A DNA stretch of 18,376 nt from Candidatus Levyibacteriota bacterium (GCA_023245475.1 JAHFKF010000017.1:1-18376); one strand, 5' to 3'; numbered from the stretch's first letter, positions 7,185 through 14,451 are shown. Numbers and translations: made by a program. The notes: generated by a model not told the origin, from the letters alone.

Positions 7185-9464
7185 CTATGGAGCTGGTGTG
7201 GGAGAGGTCTCAGCTCCTTGCACTTGTCCTGTTGGAGTTGGATTATCTTCTTTTTTGCCACGTAACTCTTCTGGAGGATTGTACTTTTCGTCGTCTTTAT
7301 GAAACTGTGTAATCCATTCATCAATACCTCGTTGCCAACGATTTTGTCCATCTGTTGAGACAGGATCATCTTCTTTAAAGACGTAATACTCTTTACCGTC
7401 TTTACTTTTGTAGACAGGGGATTCCGCTGTTGGCTCTGTACCTTTGATAAAGTATTCAGAGCGAGTTGGCTGCCCACCATGAGGAAGGCCGCCCACAAAC
7501 GAATCAACTTGCATGGCAACAACTTTATCCGGCTTTTGAGGTTGTTCATCAGAAGCATCTTTAAGAACAAAACGCATGATCTTGTTCCAAATAGGAGATG
7601 CACCTGTCACACCCGAAGCAATTGCCTGATTCATCGGCGTGTTGTCATTGTTACCAACCCAGACACCAACGACATAGGAAGGAGTATACCCAATTGTCCA
7701 GTTGTCTCGTTTCAAATCGGTGGTACCGGTTTTGACAGAGACTGTTTTGCCTGGGATATCAAGAAACGAGCTTGGACCAAACGCCATGCTACGCGCGTTA
7801 TTATCTAGCAACATATGAGAGATGATAAAAGCAACTTCTTCAGAAAGCACTCGCTTACCATCTGTCTTCTTTTTTTCATATAAGACCTTACCATCTTTAT
7901 CAGTGACTTTCAAAATCGTTACAGGGTCTTGTCTAACACCCTTATTGGCAAATGAACCGTAAGCAGTTACTTCATGGAGTAGAGAAGTACCTTGTCCTCC
8001 AAGAACCAGTGACAAACCAACATTAGCACGATTCTGAGCAGTCGGCTCCCATTCGTCAATTCCCATCTCATAGCCCTTTTTCATAACGGGCTCAATACCA
8101 ACCATTGCCAGCATTTTGACAGCAGGGATGTTTAATGAATTACCAAGAGCAAAACGCATTTGCACAGGACCGTTGTATTTTCCATCGTAATTAACCGGCT
8201 TATAGATAGGATCTTTGGACTCTGGCGTTGGGAACTCCGTTTGCGTATCCATCAGCATGGTTGCCGCTGTGTAGCCTTTTTCAAGCGCTGTAGCATAGAC
8301 AAGTGGTTTAAGCGAAGAACCAGGTTGACGATTTGTCGAAGTCGCGACGTTAAAGTTGCCATCATTTTCAGTATCAAAATAATCTGTGCTGCCAACCATT
8401 GCTAAGATCTCACCCGTCTTCGGGTCTGAAACAACTGCCGCGCCATTGCTGACTTTGTATGCTTTGAGCTTTTCAACTTCATCTTTCACAATCTTTTCTG
8501 ATTCTTTTTGAATCTTGTAATCCAGTGAAGTCGTCACTTGCAGTCCACCGGTTGTGACCATCTTTTCGCCAAATTGATCTGCCAACAATTTCTTCACATA
8601 CATCACAAAGTGCGGAGCTTTAATACCTGTCGCGCTTGCCTTGGTAAACTCATACTTTTTAATCTTCTCAAGCGCTTGCTTGTGCTGTGCCTTAGTAATC
8701 TTGCCATCTTCAACCATTCTCTCAAGTACAGCATCAGTTCTATCAATATAATATTTGTTGCCGCTAAATGGAGAATACACACTCGGACTTTGCGGAAGAC
8801 CTGCCAAAAATGCTGATTCAGCAAGATCAAGATCTTTAGCACTCTTACCAAAATACGTCTGTGCTGCTGCTTCAACCCCAATTGCTGCGCCACCATAAGG
8901 AATATTGTTCAAATATAATTCAAGCAATTGATCTTTGCTGTAGGCTTGATTGACTTGAATTGAAAGAATAAGCTCTTTAATCTTACGAGGCAGACTTCGC
9001 TCGTTACTAAGCAGCACATTTTTAACAAGTTGCTGACTAATCGTCGATCCACCAGTAAGTCCCTGCCCCATAATGACATCTTTAACAACACGAAGATAGG
9101 CAACAGGGGAGAATCCTTTATTTTCGTAAAAATCTTTGTCTTCAACAGAAATAGTTGCTTGCTGCAATTGCTTGGGAATCTCAGGAAGCTTCACATAGGT
9201 TCTATTTTCATCTTGAAAGACAGAGTAGAGAAGTTCACCATCCCGGTCATAAATACGAGTCGCGTCATTGTACTTGGAGACAACTAACTGCCCTGGCTTT
9301 GGTAAATCTCTGCTGTACCACAGGAAGAGAAGAGGCGTCACGATAAGCACCGCAACTAACGCGAAAAAGGCATATTTAAGTATCCTACTTGCAGTAAAGA
9401 GTTTGGTAGCATCAACAGAGAACTTCCGTCGTTGCCGTGATCTACGAATTGACCTGTTAAACAT
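7185..9464 (-). CDS. Class A penicillin-binding protein (bifunctional transglycosylase/transpeptidase)
   Basis: 759 aa. This enzyme polymerises lipid II into glycan strands and cross-links the peptides outside the membrane. A basic cytoplasmic tail (1-30) is followed by one membrane anchor (about 32-50). The GT51 domain shows VEDKDFYENKGF (catalytic Glu109), GGSTISQQLVKN (138-149) and ELYLNNIPYGG (182-192). The transpeptidase domain has the three standard motifs: SSLK (383-386, nucleophile Ser383), SLN (443-445) and KTGTT (578-582). The C-terminal 70 residues end in a Pro/Thr/Ala-rich tail. The layout matches the PBP1a/PonA type. The ATG at 9464 follows an extended -10 TATAAT by 13 nt. It is transcribed divergently from tyrS across 54 nt. 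The family is certain; the exact ortholog name is not. Confidence 0.96.
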   Translation of the reverse strand: MFNRSIRRSRQRRKFSVDATKLFTASRILKYAFFALVAVLIVTPLLFLWYSRDLPKPGQLVVSKYNDATRIYDRDGELLYSVFQDENRTYVKLPEIPKQLQQATISVEDKDFYENKGFSPVAYLRVVKDVIMGQGLTGGSTISQQLVKNVLLSNERSLPRKIKELILSIQVNQAYSKDQLLELYLNNIPYGGAAIGVEAAAQTYFGKSAKDLDLAESAFLAGLPQSPSVYSPFSGNKYYIDRTDAVLERMVEDGKITKAQHKQALEKIKKYEFTKASATGIKAPHFVMYVKKLLADQFGEKMVTTGGLQVTTSLDYKIQKESEKIVKDEVEKLKAYKVSNGAAVVSDPKTGEILAMVGSTDYFDTENDGNFNVATSTNRQPGSSLKPLVYATALEKGYTAATMLMDTQTEFPTPESKDPIYKPVNYDGKYNGPVQMRFALGNSLNIPAVKMLAMVGIEPVMKKGYEMGIDEWEPTAQNRANVGLSLVLGGQGTSLLHEVTAYGSFANKGVRQDPVTILKVTDKDGKVLYEKKKTDGKRVLSEEVAFIISHMLLDNNARSMAFGPSSFLDIPGKTVSVKTGTTDLKRDNWTIGYTPSYVVGVWVGNNDNTPMNQAIASGVTGASPIWNKIMRFVLKDASDEQPQKPDKVVAMQVDSFVGGLPHGGQPTRSEYFIKGTEPTAESPVYKSKDGKEYYVFKEDDPVSTDGQNRWQRGIDEWITQFHKDDEKYNPPEELRGKKEDNPTPTGQVQGAETSPTPAP

Positions 9465-9477
9465 AGAAGTACTAGCT

Positions 9478-9486
9478 ATTATAGCA
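9478..9486 (-). promoter_or_regulatory. Extended -10 promoter for the penicillin-binding protein gene
   Basis: On the minus strand TGC directly precedes TATAAT, with 13 nt to the ATG at 9464, so the predicted leader is about 6 nt. No good -35 is seen. It is back to back with the tyrS promoter; the two -10 boxes are about 23 bp apart and face away from each other. Confidence 0.65.
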
Positions 9487-9503
9487 AATCAGCGCAAGAG
9501 ATA

Positions 9504-9512
9504 TGCTATACT
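9504..9512 (+). promoter_or_regulatory. Leaderless extended -10 promoter for tyrS
   Basis: TGC followed by TATACT (9507-9512), then exactly 6 nt (TTGGCT) and ATG at 9519. The spacing places the transcription start on or beside the ATG. No convincing -35 hexamer lies 17 bp upstream, which fits an extended -10 promoter. Confidence 0.7.
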
Positions 9513-9518
9513 TTGGCT

Positions 9519-10703
9519 ATGGACAAGACTAGTAAAATAGAAGAATTATTGACCAGAGGCGTTGCTAACATCATCTCCAACAAATCAGAACTCGAGAAAC
9601 GACTCAGCTCACAAGACACATTAAACATCTATCTCGGTATCGATCCAACCTCGACAAAGATTCATTTGGGTCATGCAGTTGCTCTTAGAAAATTGCAGGC
9701 ATTTGCAGACCTTGGACACAACGTTACTTTTTTAATTGGTGACTTTACGGCATTGATCGGAGACACGTCTGACAAAGATACAGAACGCCCTGTCCTGACC
9801 TCTGAAGAAATTGAAAAGAATTTCCAAACATACAAAAAACAAGCAGAGAAAGTTGTAGATTTCTCTAAAGTAAAAGTCGTGCACAATAGCGAGTGGCTTA
9901 AGAAACTTAGCTTTACCGACATTGTAAAACTCACACAACACTTCGCAGCGGGGGACTTTGTCGGACGAGAACTTATCCGCAAACGACTGCAAGAAAATAA
10001 ACGAGTCGGACTCCATGAACTACTCTATCCCGTCATGCAAGGATACGATAGTTATCATCTGGATACCGATGTGCAGATTGGTGGAACAGATCAAACCTTT
10101 AACATGCAAGCAGGACGAACGCTGCAAAAAGATCTCAGAAAGAAAGATTCTTTCATCATGACCAACATCATCCTTGAAGGAACTGATGGACGCAAGATGA
10201 GTAAGTCCTGGGGTAACGCAATTTGGCTTGATGACACAGCTGAAGACATGTATGCCAAGGTCATGGCAATTAATGATGATTTGATCATTCCATACTACAC
10301 GCTTGGAACCAATGTACCAATGACAGAAGTCAACGAAGCAGAAGCAGCTTTGAAAAAAGGCGAGCACCCAATGACAATCAAGAAAGAACTGGCATTTGAA
10401 ATTGTAGAAGAATTGTGTGGATTAGAAGCAGCAGAACGGGCAAAAGAGGCATTTGTAAAGAGAGTCCAACAAAAAATCACTTCAGAGGACGAAGTGAGTG
10501 AGTTAAACATTGCTAAAGGCACAGTTATCCTTGAAGCACTTATTACAGGAAACTTTGCCAGCAGTAAAACGGAAGCACGACGGCTTATTGAGCAAGGTGC
10601 AGTAACCATCAACGATAAAAAAGTTTCAGACAATGATGCTATAGCAGAGGAGGGTGTCCTAAAAGTAGGAAAGAGACGAGGGGCAAAGATTGTCTTTGTC
10701 TAA
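9519..10703 (+). CDS. tyrS: Tyrosine-tRNA ligase
   Basis: 394 aa from ATG 9519. The enzyme charges tRNA-Tyr and is a class I synthetase. Seen: the HIGH-type motif HLGH (49-52), GYDSYHLDTDVQIGGTDQTFNM (175-196), which fits tyrosine rather than tryptophan enzymes, and a classic KMSKS (226-230). A C-terminal S4 RNA-binding domain runs from about 333 to the end (SSKTEARRLIEQGAVTINDKKV). An in-frame TTG at 9513 would add two residues, but it lies inside the six bases between the -10 box and the ATG and would be upstream of the expected RNA 5' end, so ATG 9519 is preferred. It is divergent from the penicillin-binding protein gene. No terminator hairpin is visible between its stop and the small gene at 10742. 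Confidence 0.97.
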   Translation: MDKTSKIEELLTRGVANIISNKSELEKRLSSQDTLNIYLGIDPTSTKIHLGHAVALRKLQAFADLGHNVTFLIGDFTALIGDTSDKDTERPVLTSEEIEKNFQTYKKQAEKVVDFSKVKVVHNSEWLKKLSFTDIVKLTQHFAAGDFVGRELIRKRLQENKRVGLHELLYPVMQGYDSYHLDTDVQIGGTDQTFNMQAGRTLQKDLRKKDSFIMTNIILEGTDGRKMSKSWGNAIWLDDTAEDMYAKVMAINDDLIIPYYTLGTNVPMTEVNEAEAALKKGEHPMTIKKELAFEIVEELCGLEAAERAKEAFVKRVQQKITSEDEVSELNIAKGTVILEALITGNFASSKTEARRLIEQGAVTINDKKVSDNDAIAEEGVLKVGKRRGAKIVFV

Positions 10704-10706
10704 TTC

Positions 10707-10735
10707 TTGCTTCCTGATTCCTAATTCAATATAAT
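10707..10735 (+). promoter_or_regulatory. Leaderless promoter for the 34-aa membrane protein
   Basis: TTGCTT (10707-10712), a 17-bp spacer, TATAAT (10730-10735), then exactly 6 nt (AATTCT) to the ATG at 10742. The match to the geometry of other promoters in the window is the main reason to accept the very short gene behind it. Confidence 0.65.
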
Positions 10736-10741
10736 AATTCT

Positions 10742-10846
10742 ATGAAAATGTTTCGTAAAGGTAGCTGGTTTTGGAAAGCAATCGTCATCTTCTTTGCCAT
10801 TGCGCTCGTCGCAGGCTCTGTCCTTCCATACCTAGCTTTGATGTAA
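10742..10846 (+). CDS. 34-aa single-span membrane microprotein
   Basis: A 35-codon reading frame, ATG to TAA, in the 184-nt gap between tyrS and recG. The product has a basic N-terminus (MKMFRKGSWFWK), then a hydrophobic stretch of about 20 residues beginning AIVIFFAIALVAGS, and a short tail (PYLALM). The positive-inside rule predicts the N-terminus in the cytoplasm. I do not recognise the family and no function is claimed. Support comes from the promoter: TTGCTT-17-TATAAT with the ATG 6 nt after the -10, the same geometry as tyrS, rpmF and trmD. Codons look ordinary. It could still be a chance frame, but promoter plus transmembrane pattern make a real gene more likely. Confidence 0.6.
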   Translation: MKMFRKGSWFWKAIVIFFAIALVAGSVLPYLALM

Positions 10847-10853
10847 TAGAAAA

Positions 10854-10870
10854 TGTCATCCTGGATGACA
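10854..10870. repeat. Collapsed 17-bp palindrome of the TGTCATCC repeat family
   Basis: TGTCATCCTGGATGACA is a perfect inverted repeat of 8 bp around one central base. Its ends match the termini of the larger repeats at 15863-15948 and 16411-16557, and all three are followed by AAT. It looks like an element reduced to its two ends. It sits 3 bp before the recG -10 box. No T-tract follows, so it is not an obvious terminator. Confidence 0.65.
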
Positions 10871-10873
10871 ATG

Positions 10874-10879
10874 TATAAT
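10874..10879 (+). promoter_or_regulatory. recG promoter -10 (TATAAT)
   Basis: A perfect TATAAT lies 8 nt before the recG ATG. The intervening AAGGAAAT includes an AGGA that is too close to the ATG for normal Shine-Dalgarno use, and the predicted leader is 0-2 nt. No -35 is clear; the region upstream is the 17-bp palindrome. Confidence 0.6.
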
Positions 10880-10887
10880 AAGGAAAT

Positions 10888-12924
10888 ATGACTCTCCAAA
10901 CTAATGTGTCTCAAGCCGGACGAAGTTTCAAACTGTATGCCTCACGCCTTGAAAACCTTGGCATAACAACCCTTGAAGATTTTCTCTGGCACCTTCCAAG
11001 CCGCTATGAAGACTATTCCGTAGTTTCAAAAATTGCAGATGCCCAAGTTGGAGAAACAGTTACCGTCCAGGGAACCGTCATGGATATCAAGAATCAATAT
11101 CTCAGTCGAGGACGAATCAAATCGATGCAAAAAGTGCTGATCACAGATAACACAGGAACAATGCAATTGACATGGTATAACCAACCCTATCTTACAAAAA
11201 ACATTACAAATAGCACTACAATCTCTGCGTCAGGACAAGTGAGACAAAGTGGAAGATTTTTGACAATGACAGCACCGACGTACGAAATCTTTTATACTGC
11301 AGCGACAAGTTCTATTCATACAGCACGACTCATCCCAATCTATCCTGAGACACACGGTGTTACTTCAAAATGGCTCAGACGCCAAATCTATAATCTGCTT
11401 GAACAATATAAAGATGAATTAGTGGAATATTTGCCAGAAGAACTCCTGAACCAGAATCATTTTATGACAATCCCTGAGGCACTCCAAACAATCCATTTTC
11501 CAGCAAACCTTGAAATCGCTGAAAAAGCCCGAGCAAGACTCGCCTTTGATGAATTTTTCCTGATGCAGTTGTCTGTCCTCAAAAGAAAGCAGACCTGGAA
11601 AACAAAACAAACAACAGTGCCCTATGCAATTGATAAACACCGTAAAGAGATCGATACTGTTGTCGCATCGTTGCCATTCCAACTGACTGGCGCTCAGACC
11701 AGAGCAATTGATGATATACTCACAGACTTTGCCAAAGATAAACCAATGAACCGCCTCGTGCAAGGAGATGTGGGGAGTGGAAAGACAGTCATTGCAGCAA
11801 TAGCCATGTATGCAGCTCATCTTAGTGATTATCAATCAGTACTGATGGCACCAACGCAAATCTTGGCAAATCAGCACTACAAATCAATCAAACAACTGCT
11901 TGAACCATTTGGGGTAGGAGTAGAGTTGGTTACGGGAACAAGTAAGTTCTCCGCTCTTAGCTCTCCGTTCTCAATTCTCATAGGTACTCATGCCGTGCTT
12001 TCTGAAAAGGTAACGTTTGAAAAGCTTGGACTTGTCATCATTGATGAACAACAACGATTTGGTGTCGAGCAACGTGGCATCATCAAACAAAAAGGCAAGA
12101 ATCCACATCTGCTCACCATGACAGCAACCCCAATTCCTCGAACGGTAGCACTGACCATGTATGGTGACCTTGATCTGTCGTACCTTAACGAAATGCCCAA
12201 AGGACGAAAGAAAGTAATTACATGGGTTGTCCCCCCTGAAAAAAGAGACGGCGCTTACGGATGGATTCGTAAACAAATACAGGAGACAGATTCTCAAGTC
12301 TTTATCGTTTGTCCATTTATTGAGCCATCAGAAAGCATGAGCACTGTCAAAGCAGTTAAGCATGAATACGAACGCTTACAAAAAGAAATTTTCCCAGATA
12401 TCAAAGTTGGACTACTGCATGGAAAGCTCAAAGCAAAAGAAAAAGATGACGTACTCCTGGCGTTTAAAGAAAAAAAATTTGACATTCTCGTTGCAACACC
12501 TGTTGTGGAAGTTGGCATTGATATCCCTAACGCGACCATCATCATGATTGAAGGATCAGAACGATTTGGACTTGCAGGACTCCATCAATTGCGTGGTCGA
12601 GTGGGGAGAGGAGACAAACAATCATATTGCCTGCTGTTTACCGATAGTAAGAGTGCATTGAATTCACAACGACTTAAAGGCATGGAAACAATCTACTCAG
12701 GGGCAGAACTAGCAGAGCTTGATCTGAAACTTAGGGGTCCTGGAAATCTCTACGGCACAGCACAGCATGGTATACCAAAACTAAAAGTTGCTTCGTTTTC
12801 TGACGCGGAACTGATTCAAAAAGCACGACATGTGGCACAAGAGATCTTCCCACAACTAGCAACGTATCCAAAACTTGAAGAAAAAGTAGCACTAGTGACG
12901 ACAAAGATTATTTCCCCGGACTAG
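10888..12924 (+). CDS. recG: ATP-dependent DNA helicase RecG
   Basis: 678 aa, close to the usual length. RecG remodels stalled replication forks and branch-migrates Holliday junctions in DNA repair. The N-terminal third holds the OB-fold wedge domain (about 45-135; VGETVTVQGTVMDI). The helicase core follows, with GAQTRAIDDI (268-277), Walker A GDVGSGKT (293-300), APTQILANQH (321-330), Walker B region VIIDEQQRFGVEQR (383-396), MTATPIPRT (411-419), and the second RecA lobe with LLHGKLKAKEKD, VATPVVEVGIDIPNA and QLRGRVGRG. The DEQQ box is a common variant of DEQH in this family. The ATG at 10888 lies 8 nt after a TATAAT. The gene ends 13 nt before the stop of the converging 73-aa gene. Confidence 0.97.
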   Translation: MTLQTNVSQAGRSFKLYASRLENLGITTLEDFLWHLPSRYEDYSVVSKIADAQVGETVTVQGTVMDIKNQYLSRGRIKSMQKVLITDNTGTMQLTWYNQPYLTKNITNSTTISASGQVRQSGRFLTMTAPTYEIFYTAATSSIHTARLIPIYPETHGVTSKWLRRQIYNLLEQYKDELVEYLPEELLNQNHFMTIPEALQTIHFPANLEIAEKARARLAFDEFFLMQLSVLKRKQTWKTKQTTVPYAIDKHRKEIDTVVASLPFQLTGAQTRAIDDILTDFAKDKPMNRLVQGDVGSGKTVIAAIAMYAAHLSDYQSVLMAPTQILANQHYKSIKQLLEPFGVGVELVTGTSKFSALSSPFSILIGTHAVLSEKVTFEKLGLVIIDEQQRFGVEQRGIIKQKGKNPHLLTMTATPIPRTVALTMYGDLDLSYLNEMPKGRKKVITWVVPPEKRDGAYGWIRKQIQETDSQVFIVCPFIEPSESMSTVKAVKHEYERLQKEIFPDIKVGLLHGKLKAKEKDDVLLAFKEKKFDILVATPVVEVGIDIPNATIIMIEGSERFGLAGLHQLRGRVGRGDKQSYCLLFTDSKSALNSQRLKGMETIYSGAELAELDLKLRGPGNLYGTAQHGIPKLKVASFSDAELIQKARHVAQEIFPQLATYPKLEEKVALVTTKIISPD

Positions 12925-12937
12925 GATGCAAGAAATA

Positions 12938-13159
12938 TTACTGTGTCTGTTCTAAAACTGCTGCTGGGGGATTTCCACCATCAGGGGTTGCATTAAAAAA
13001 GCTCCAAAGATAACTCGAAATAACAAGTAATCCCATGACAAGAAGCGTCACGATAACTAATGCTAAACCAAAGGGAACTTTTTTAGGATCGGGTGAAGGT
13101 TCTGAGTCGTCTGTATTGGGAGGTACAGACTGATTTTCTGTTTCGGTTGCTGAATCCAT
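12938..13159 (-). CDS. 73-aa single-span membrane protein of unknown function
   Basis: Not recognised. The N-terminal 27 residues are acidic and rich in Ser, Pro, Asp and Glu. A KK pair comes next, then a hydrophobic segment of about 24 residues (FGLALVIVTLLVMGLLVISSYLW), and a short tail with Pro and Gly. A single-pass protein is predicted; orientation is uncertain because the N-terminus is acidic with a KK just before the membrane. The gene has a consensus TTGACA -35, and its -10 overlaps a perfect 16-bp palindrome. It is divergent from rpmF across 116 bp and converges on recG. The promoter and the clean single-span pattern support a real gene. Confidence 0.7.
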   Translation of the reverse strand: MDSATETENQSVPPNTDDSEPSPDPKKVPFGLALVIVTLLVMGLLVISSYLWSFFNATPDGGNPPAAVLEQTQ

Positions 13160-13161
13160 TC

Positions 13162-13177
13162 CTAATCTATAGATTAG
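13162..13177. promoter_or_regulatory. Perfect 16-bp palindrome, candidate operator
   Basis: CTAATCTATAGATTAG is fully self-complementary. It covers the -10 hexamer and the expected transcription start of the 73-aa gene. A dimeric repressor bound here would block that promoter. It could also be chance in AT-rich DNA. Confidence 0.45.
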
Positions 13178-13199
13178 CTACTCTGCCACTTTTTGTCAA
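13171..13199 (-). promoter_or_regulatory. Promoter of the 73-aa membrane protein gene
   Basis: On the minus strand: consensus TTGACA (13199-13194), a 17-bp spacer, TAATCT (13176-13171), then 11 nt to the ATG at 13159. The leader would be about 4-5 nt. Confidence 0.6.
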
Positions 13200-13203
13200 G
13201 GTG

Positions 13204-13233
13204 TCTCAAAATCAATTATAAGCAATTTTGAGA
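13204..13233. repeat. 9-bp inverted repeat between divergent promoters
   Basis: TCTCAAAAT at 13204-13212 and ATTTTGAGA at 13225-13233 are exact reverse complements with a 12-bp spacer. Their centres are 21 bp apart, about two helical turns. The site lies between the TTGACA of the 73-aa gene and the TTGCAA of rpmF, so a bound regulator could affect either promoter. Confidence 0.5.
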
Positions 13234-13240
13234 TTGTGAC

Positions 13241-13269
13241 TTGCAAGAAGAGCCTCAATGCAGTAAAAT
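13241..13269 (+). promoter_or_regulatory. Leaderless promoter for rpmF-nusB-rnc
   Basis: TTGCAA (13241-13246), a 17-bp spacer, TAAAAT (13264-13269), then exactly 6 nt (ACACCT) to the rpmF ATG at 13276. The expected start point coincides with the ATG. Confidence 0.75.
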
Positions 13270-13275
13270 ACACCT

Positions 13276-13449
13276 ATGGCGCAAGAACCAAAGAAACGAC
13301 ATTCAAGAGCACGTCAAGGAAAAAGACGGGCACAGATCCATCTCGTTACACAAAAACCAGTCATGTGTGAAAATTGTGGCAAGCCAACATTGCCTCACAA
13401 AATTTGCGCAAACTGTGGTTACTACAAGAAACAACAGTATATTGCATGA
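13276..13449 (+). CDS. rpmF: Large-subunit ribosomal protein bL32
   Basis: 57 aa, the normal size for bL32. The N-terminal segment AQEPKKRHSRARQGKRRA matches the family's basic rRNA-binding stretch. Two cysteine pairs, CENC (31-34) and CANC (44-47), form the zinc ribbon of the zinc-binding type of L32. The protein sits near the peptidyl transferase region of the 50S subunit. The ATG is set by a promoter whose -10 ends 6 nt upstream. The stop TGA overlaps the nusB start as ATGA, so nusB is probably translated by coupling. A longer frame at 13241 in another phase is a shadow. Confidence 0.93.
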   Translation: MAQEPKKRHSRARQGKRRAQIHLVTQKPVMCENCGKPTLPHKICANCGYYKKQQYIA

Positions 13450-13811
13450 GAAGCTCTCACGATCCACGACACAAGAGACGACAACACCTAATTCAGGAGT
13501 TGTTTAGCAGAGATTTCCATGAACAAGTGGTGAGTGCTGATGCCAAAAAGATTATTGCCCACCAGAAAGATATCGATGCTCATATTCAAAAAGCAGCTCC
13601 AGACTTTCCTGTCGCCAAAATTAATAAGACAGACTTGGCAATCTTGCGGCTGGCAATCTATGAACTGCTCATCGAGCAAAAAGAGCCTGGACATGTTATC
13701 ATTGATGAAGCAGTTGAACTAGCAAAAGAATTCGGAGCAGAGACAAGCCCTGGATTTGTCAACGGAGTTCTGTCTCACATCTTATCATATGCAAAACCTA
13801 CCAACATTTAA
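13446..13811 (+). CDS. nusB: Transcription antitermination protein NusB
   Basis: 121 aa, all-helical NusB fold. NusB with NusE (S10) binds boxA RNA and supports antitermination and correct folding of rRNA transcripts. Seen: DPRHKRRQHLIQELFSRDF at 6-24, corresponding to the N-terminal RxxALQxLY helix, and the strongly conserved C-terminal half, with INKTDLAILRLAIYELL (59-75), VIIDEAVELAKEFG (84-97) and PGFVNGVL (102-109). The ATG at 13446 overlaps the rpmF stop; an in-frame start at 13374 lies inside rpmF and would add residues unlike the family. The 3' end overlaps rnc by 23 nt. Context with rpmF, rnc, rpsP and trmD is a ribosome-production unit. Confidence 0.94.
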   Translation: MRSSHDPRHKRRQHLIQELFSRDFHEQVVSADAKKIIAHQKDIDAHIQKAAPDFPVAKINKTDLAILRLAIYELLIEQKEPGHVIIDEAVELAKEFGAETSPGFVNGVLSHILSYAKPTNI

Positions 13812-14451
13812 AAACCAGCAATTATTCCACCACGCATTCTTCCACCGCTCATATCTCAATGAGACCAAAGAGCATATTGAATCCAATGAACGTCTCGAAT
13901 TCTTAGGAGACAGTATTCTCTCGTTTGTCGTTTCAAGTCATCTCTTTAGAACCTATCCACAATTTGATGAAGGAATCTTAACCAACCTCAGGTCTCTGGT
14001 TGTTAATACCAAAAGTCTTGCCAAAGAGGCAAAGACACTTAACTTTGGTCAGTATCTTCACCTTTCCCGCGGGGAAGAAGAATCCGGCGGACGAGAAAAT
14101 GAATCAATCTTAGCAAACACCTTTGAAGCATTTATTGGGGCGCTCTTTATTGATCAAGGTATTGAGTCTGTGGACAAATTCCTTCACGAAACAATTGTCC
14201 CGCACATTGAAGAGTATGTACAAAAGAAAGTCTTTAAAGATCCAAAGAGTCTTTTGCAAGAATATGTCCAATCAAAAAAACAGAATTCACCACTGTATAA
14301 AGTACTTAATGAAGAAGGCCCAGCTCATGCAAAGACTTTTACCATTGGTGTATTTATTGGCCAGGAAAAAGTTGGAGAAGGGGTCGGTCACTCCAAACAA
14401 GAAGCTGAAGAACTCGCAGCCGAACAGGCTCTTGAGAAGATCGATAAATAA
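13789..14451 (+). CDS. rnc: Ribonuclease III
   Basis: 220 aa. RNase III cleaves double-stranded RNA, including rRNA precursors. The N-terminal nuclease domain has HRSYLNE (19-25), the signature NERLEFLGDSIL (33-44; Glu34, Glu37, Asp41) and ESILANTFEAFIGALFID (105-122). In the latter, Asn110 replaces the usual metal-binding Asp, while Glu113 is kept. The C-terminal double-stranded RNA-binding domain begins at DPKSLLQEYVQ (151-161) and ends with SKQEAEELAAEQALEKI. ATG 13789 is chosen; a TTG at 13756 in frame would add 11 residues not typical of the family. It overlaps nusB by 23 nt, without a Shine-Dalgarno site, so translation is probably coupled. The stop overlaps the start of the rpsP promoter region. 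Confidence 0.95.
   Translation: MQNLPTFKNQQLFHHAFFHRSYLNETKEHIESNERLEFLGDSILSFVVSSHLFRTYPQFDEGILTNLRSLVVNTKSLAKEAKTLNFGQYLHLSRGEEESGGRENESILANTFEAFIGALFIDQGIESVDKFLHETIVPHIEEYVQKKVFKDPKSLLQEYVQSKKQNSPLYKVLNEEGPAHAKTFTIGVFIGQEKVGEGVGHSKQEAEELAAEQALEKIDK

Noticed and set aside
7136..7603. 155-codon frame opposite in phase to the penicillin-binding protein gene
   Set aside because: It overlaps the strongly supported class A penicillin-binding protein frame and has no family-like features; a shadow frame.
12034..12060. DEQQ instead of DEQH in RecG as a defect
   Set aside because: This is a common variant and the remaining helicase motifs are intact.
13241..13507. 88-codon frame overlapping rpmF
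   Set aside because: Its start is the TTG of the rpmF -35 hexamer, and the true bL32 frame with two zinc cysteine pairs runs in another phase.
13756..13788. TTG start adding 11 residues to RNase III
   Set aside because: The extra residues overlap nusB more deeply and do not resemble the family N-terminus; ATG 13789 gives a normal start.
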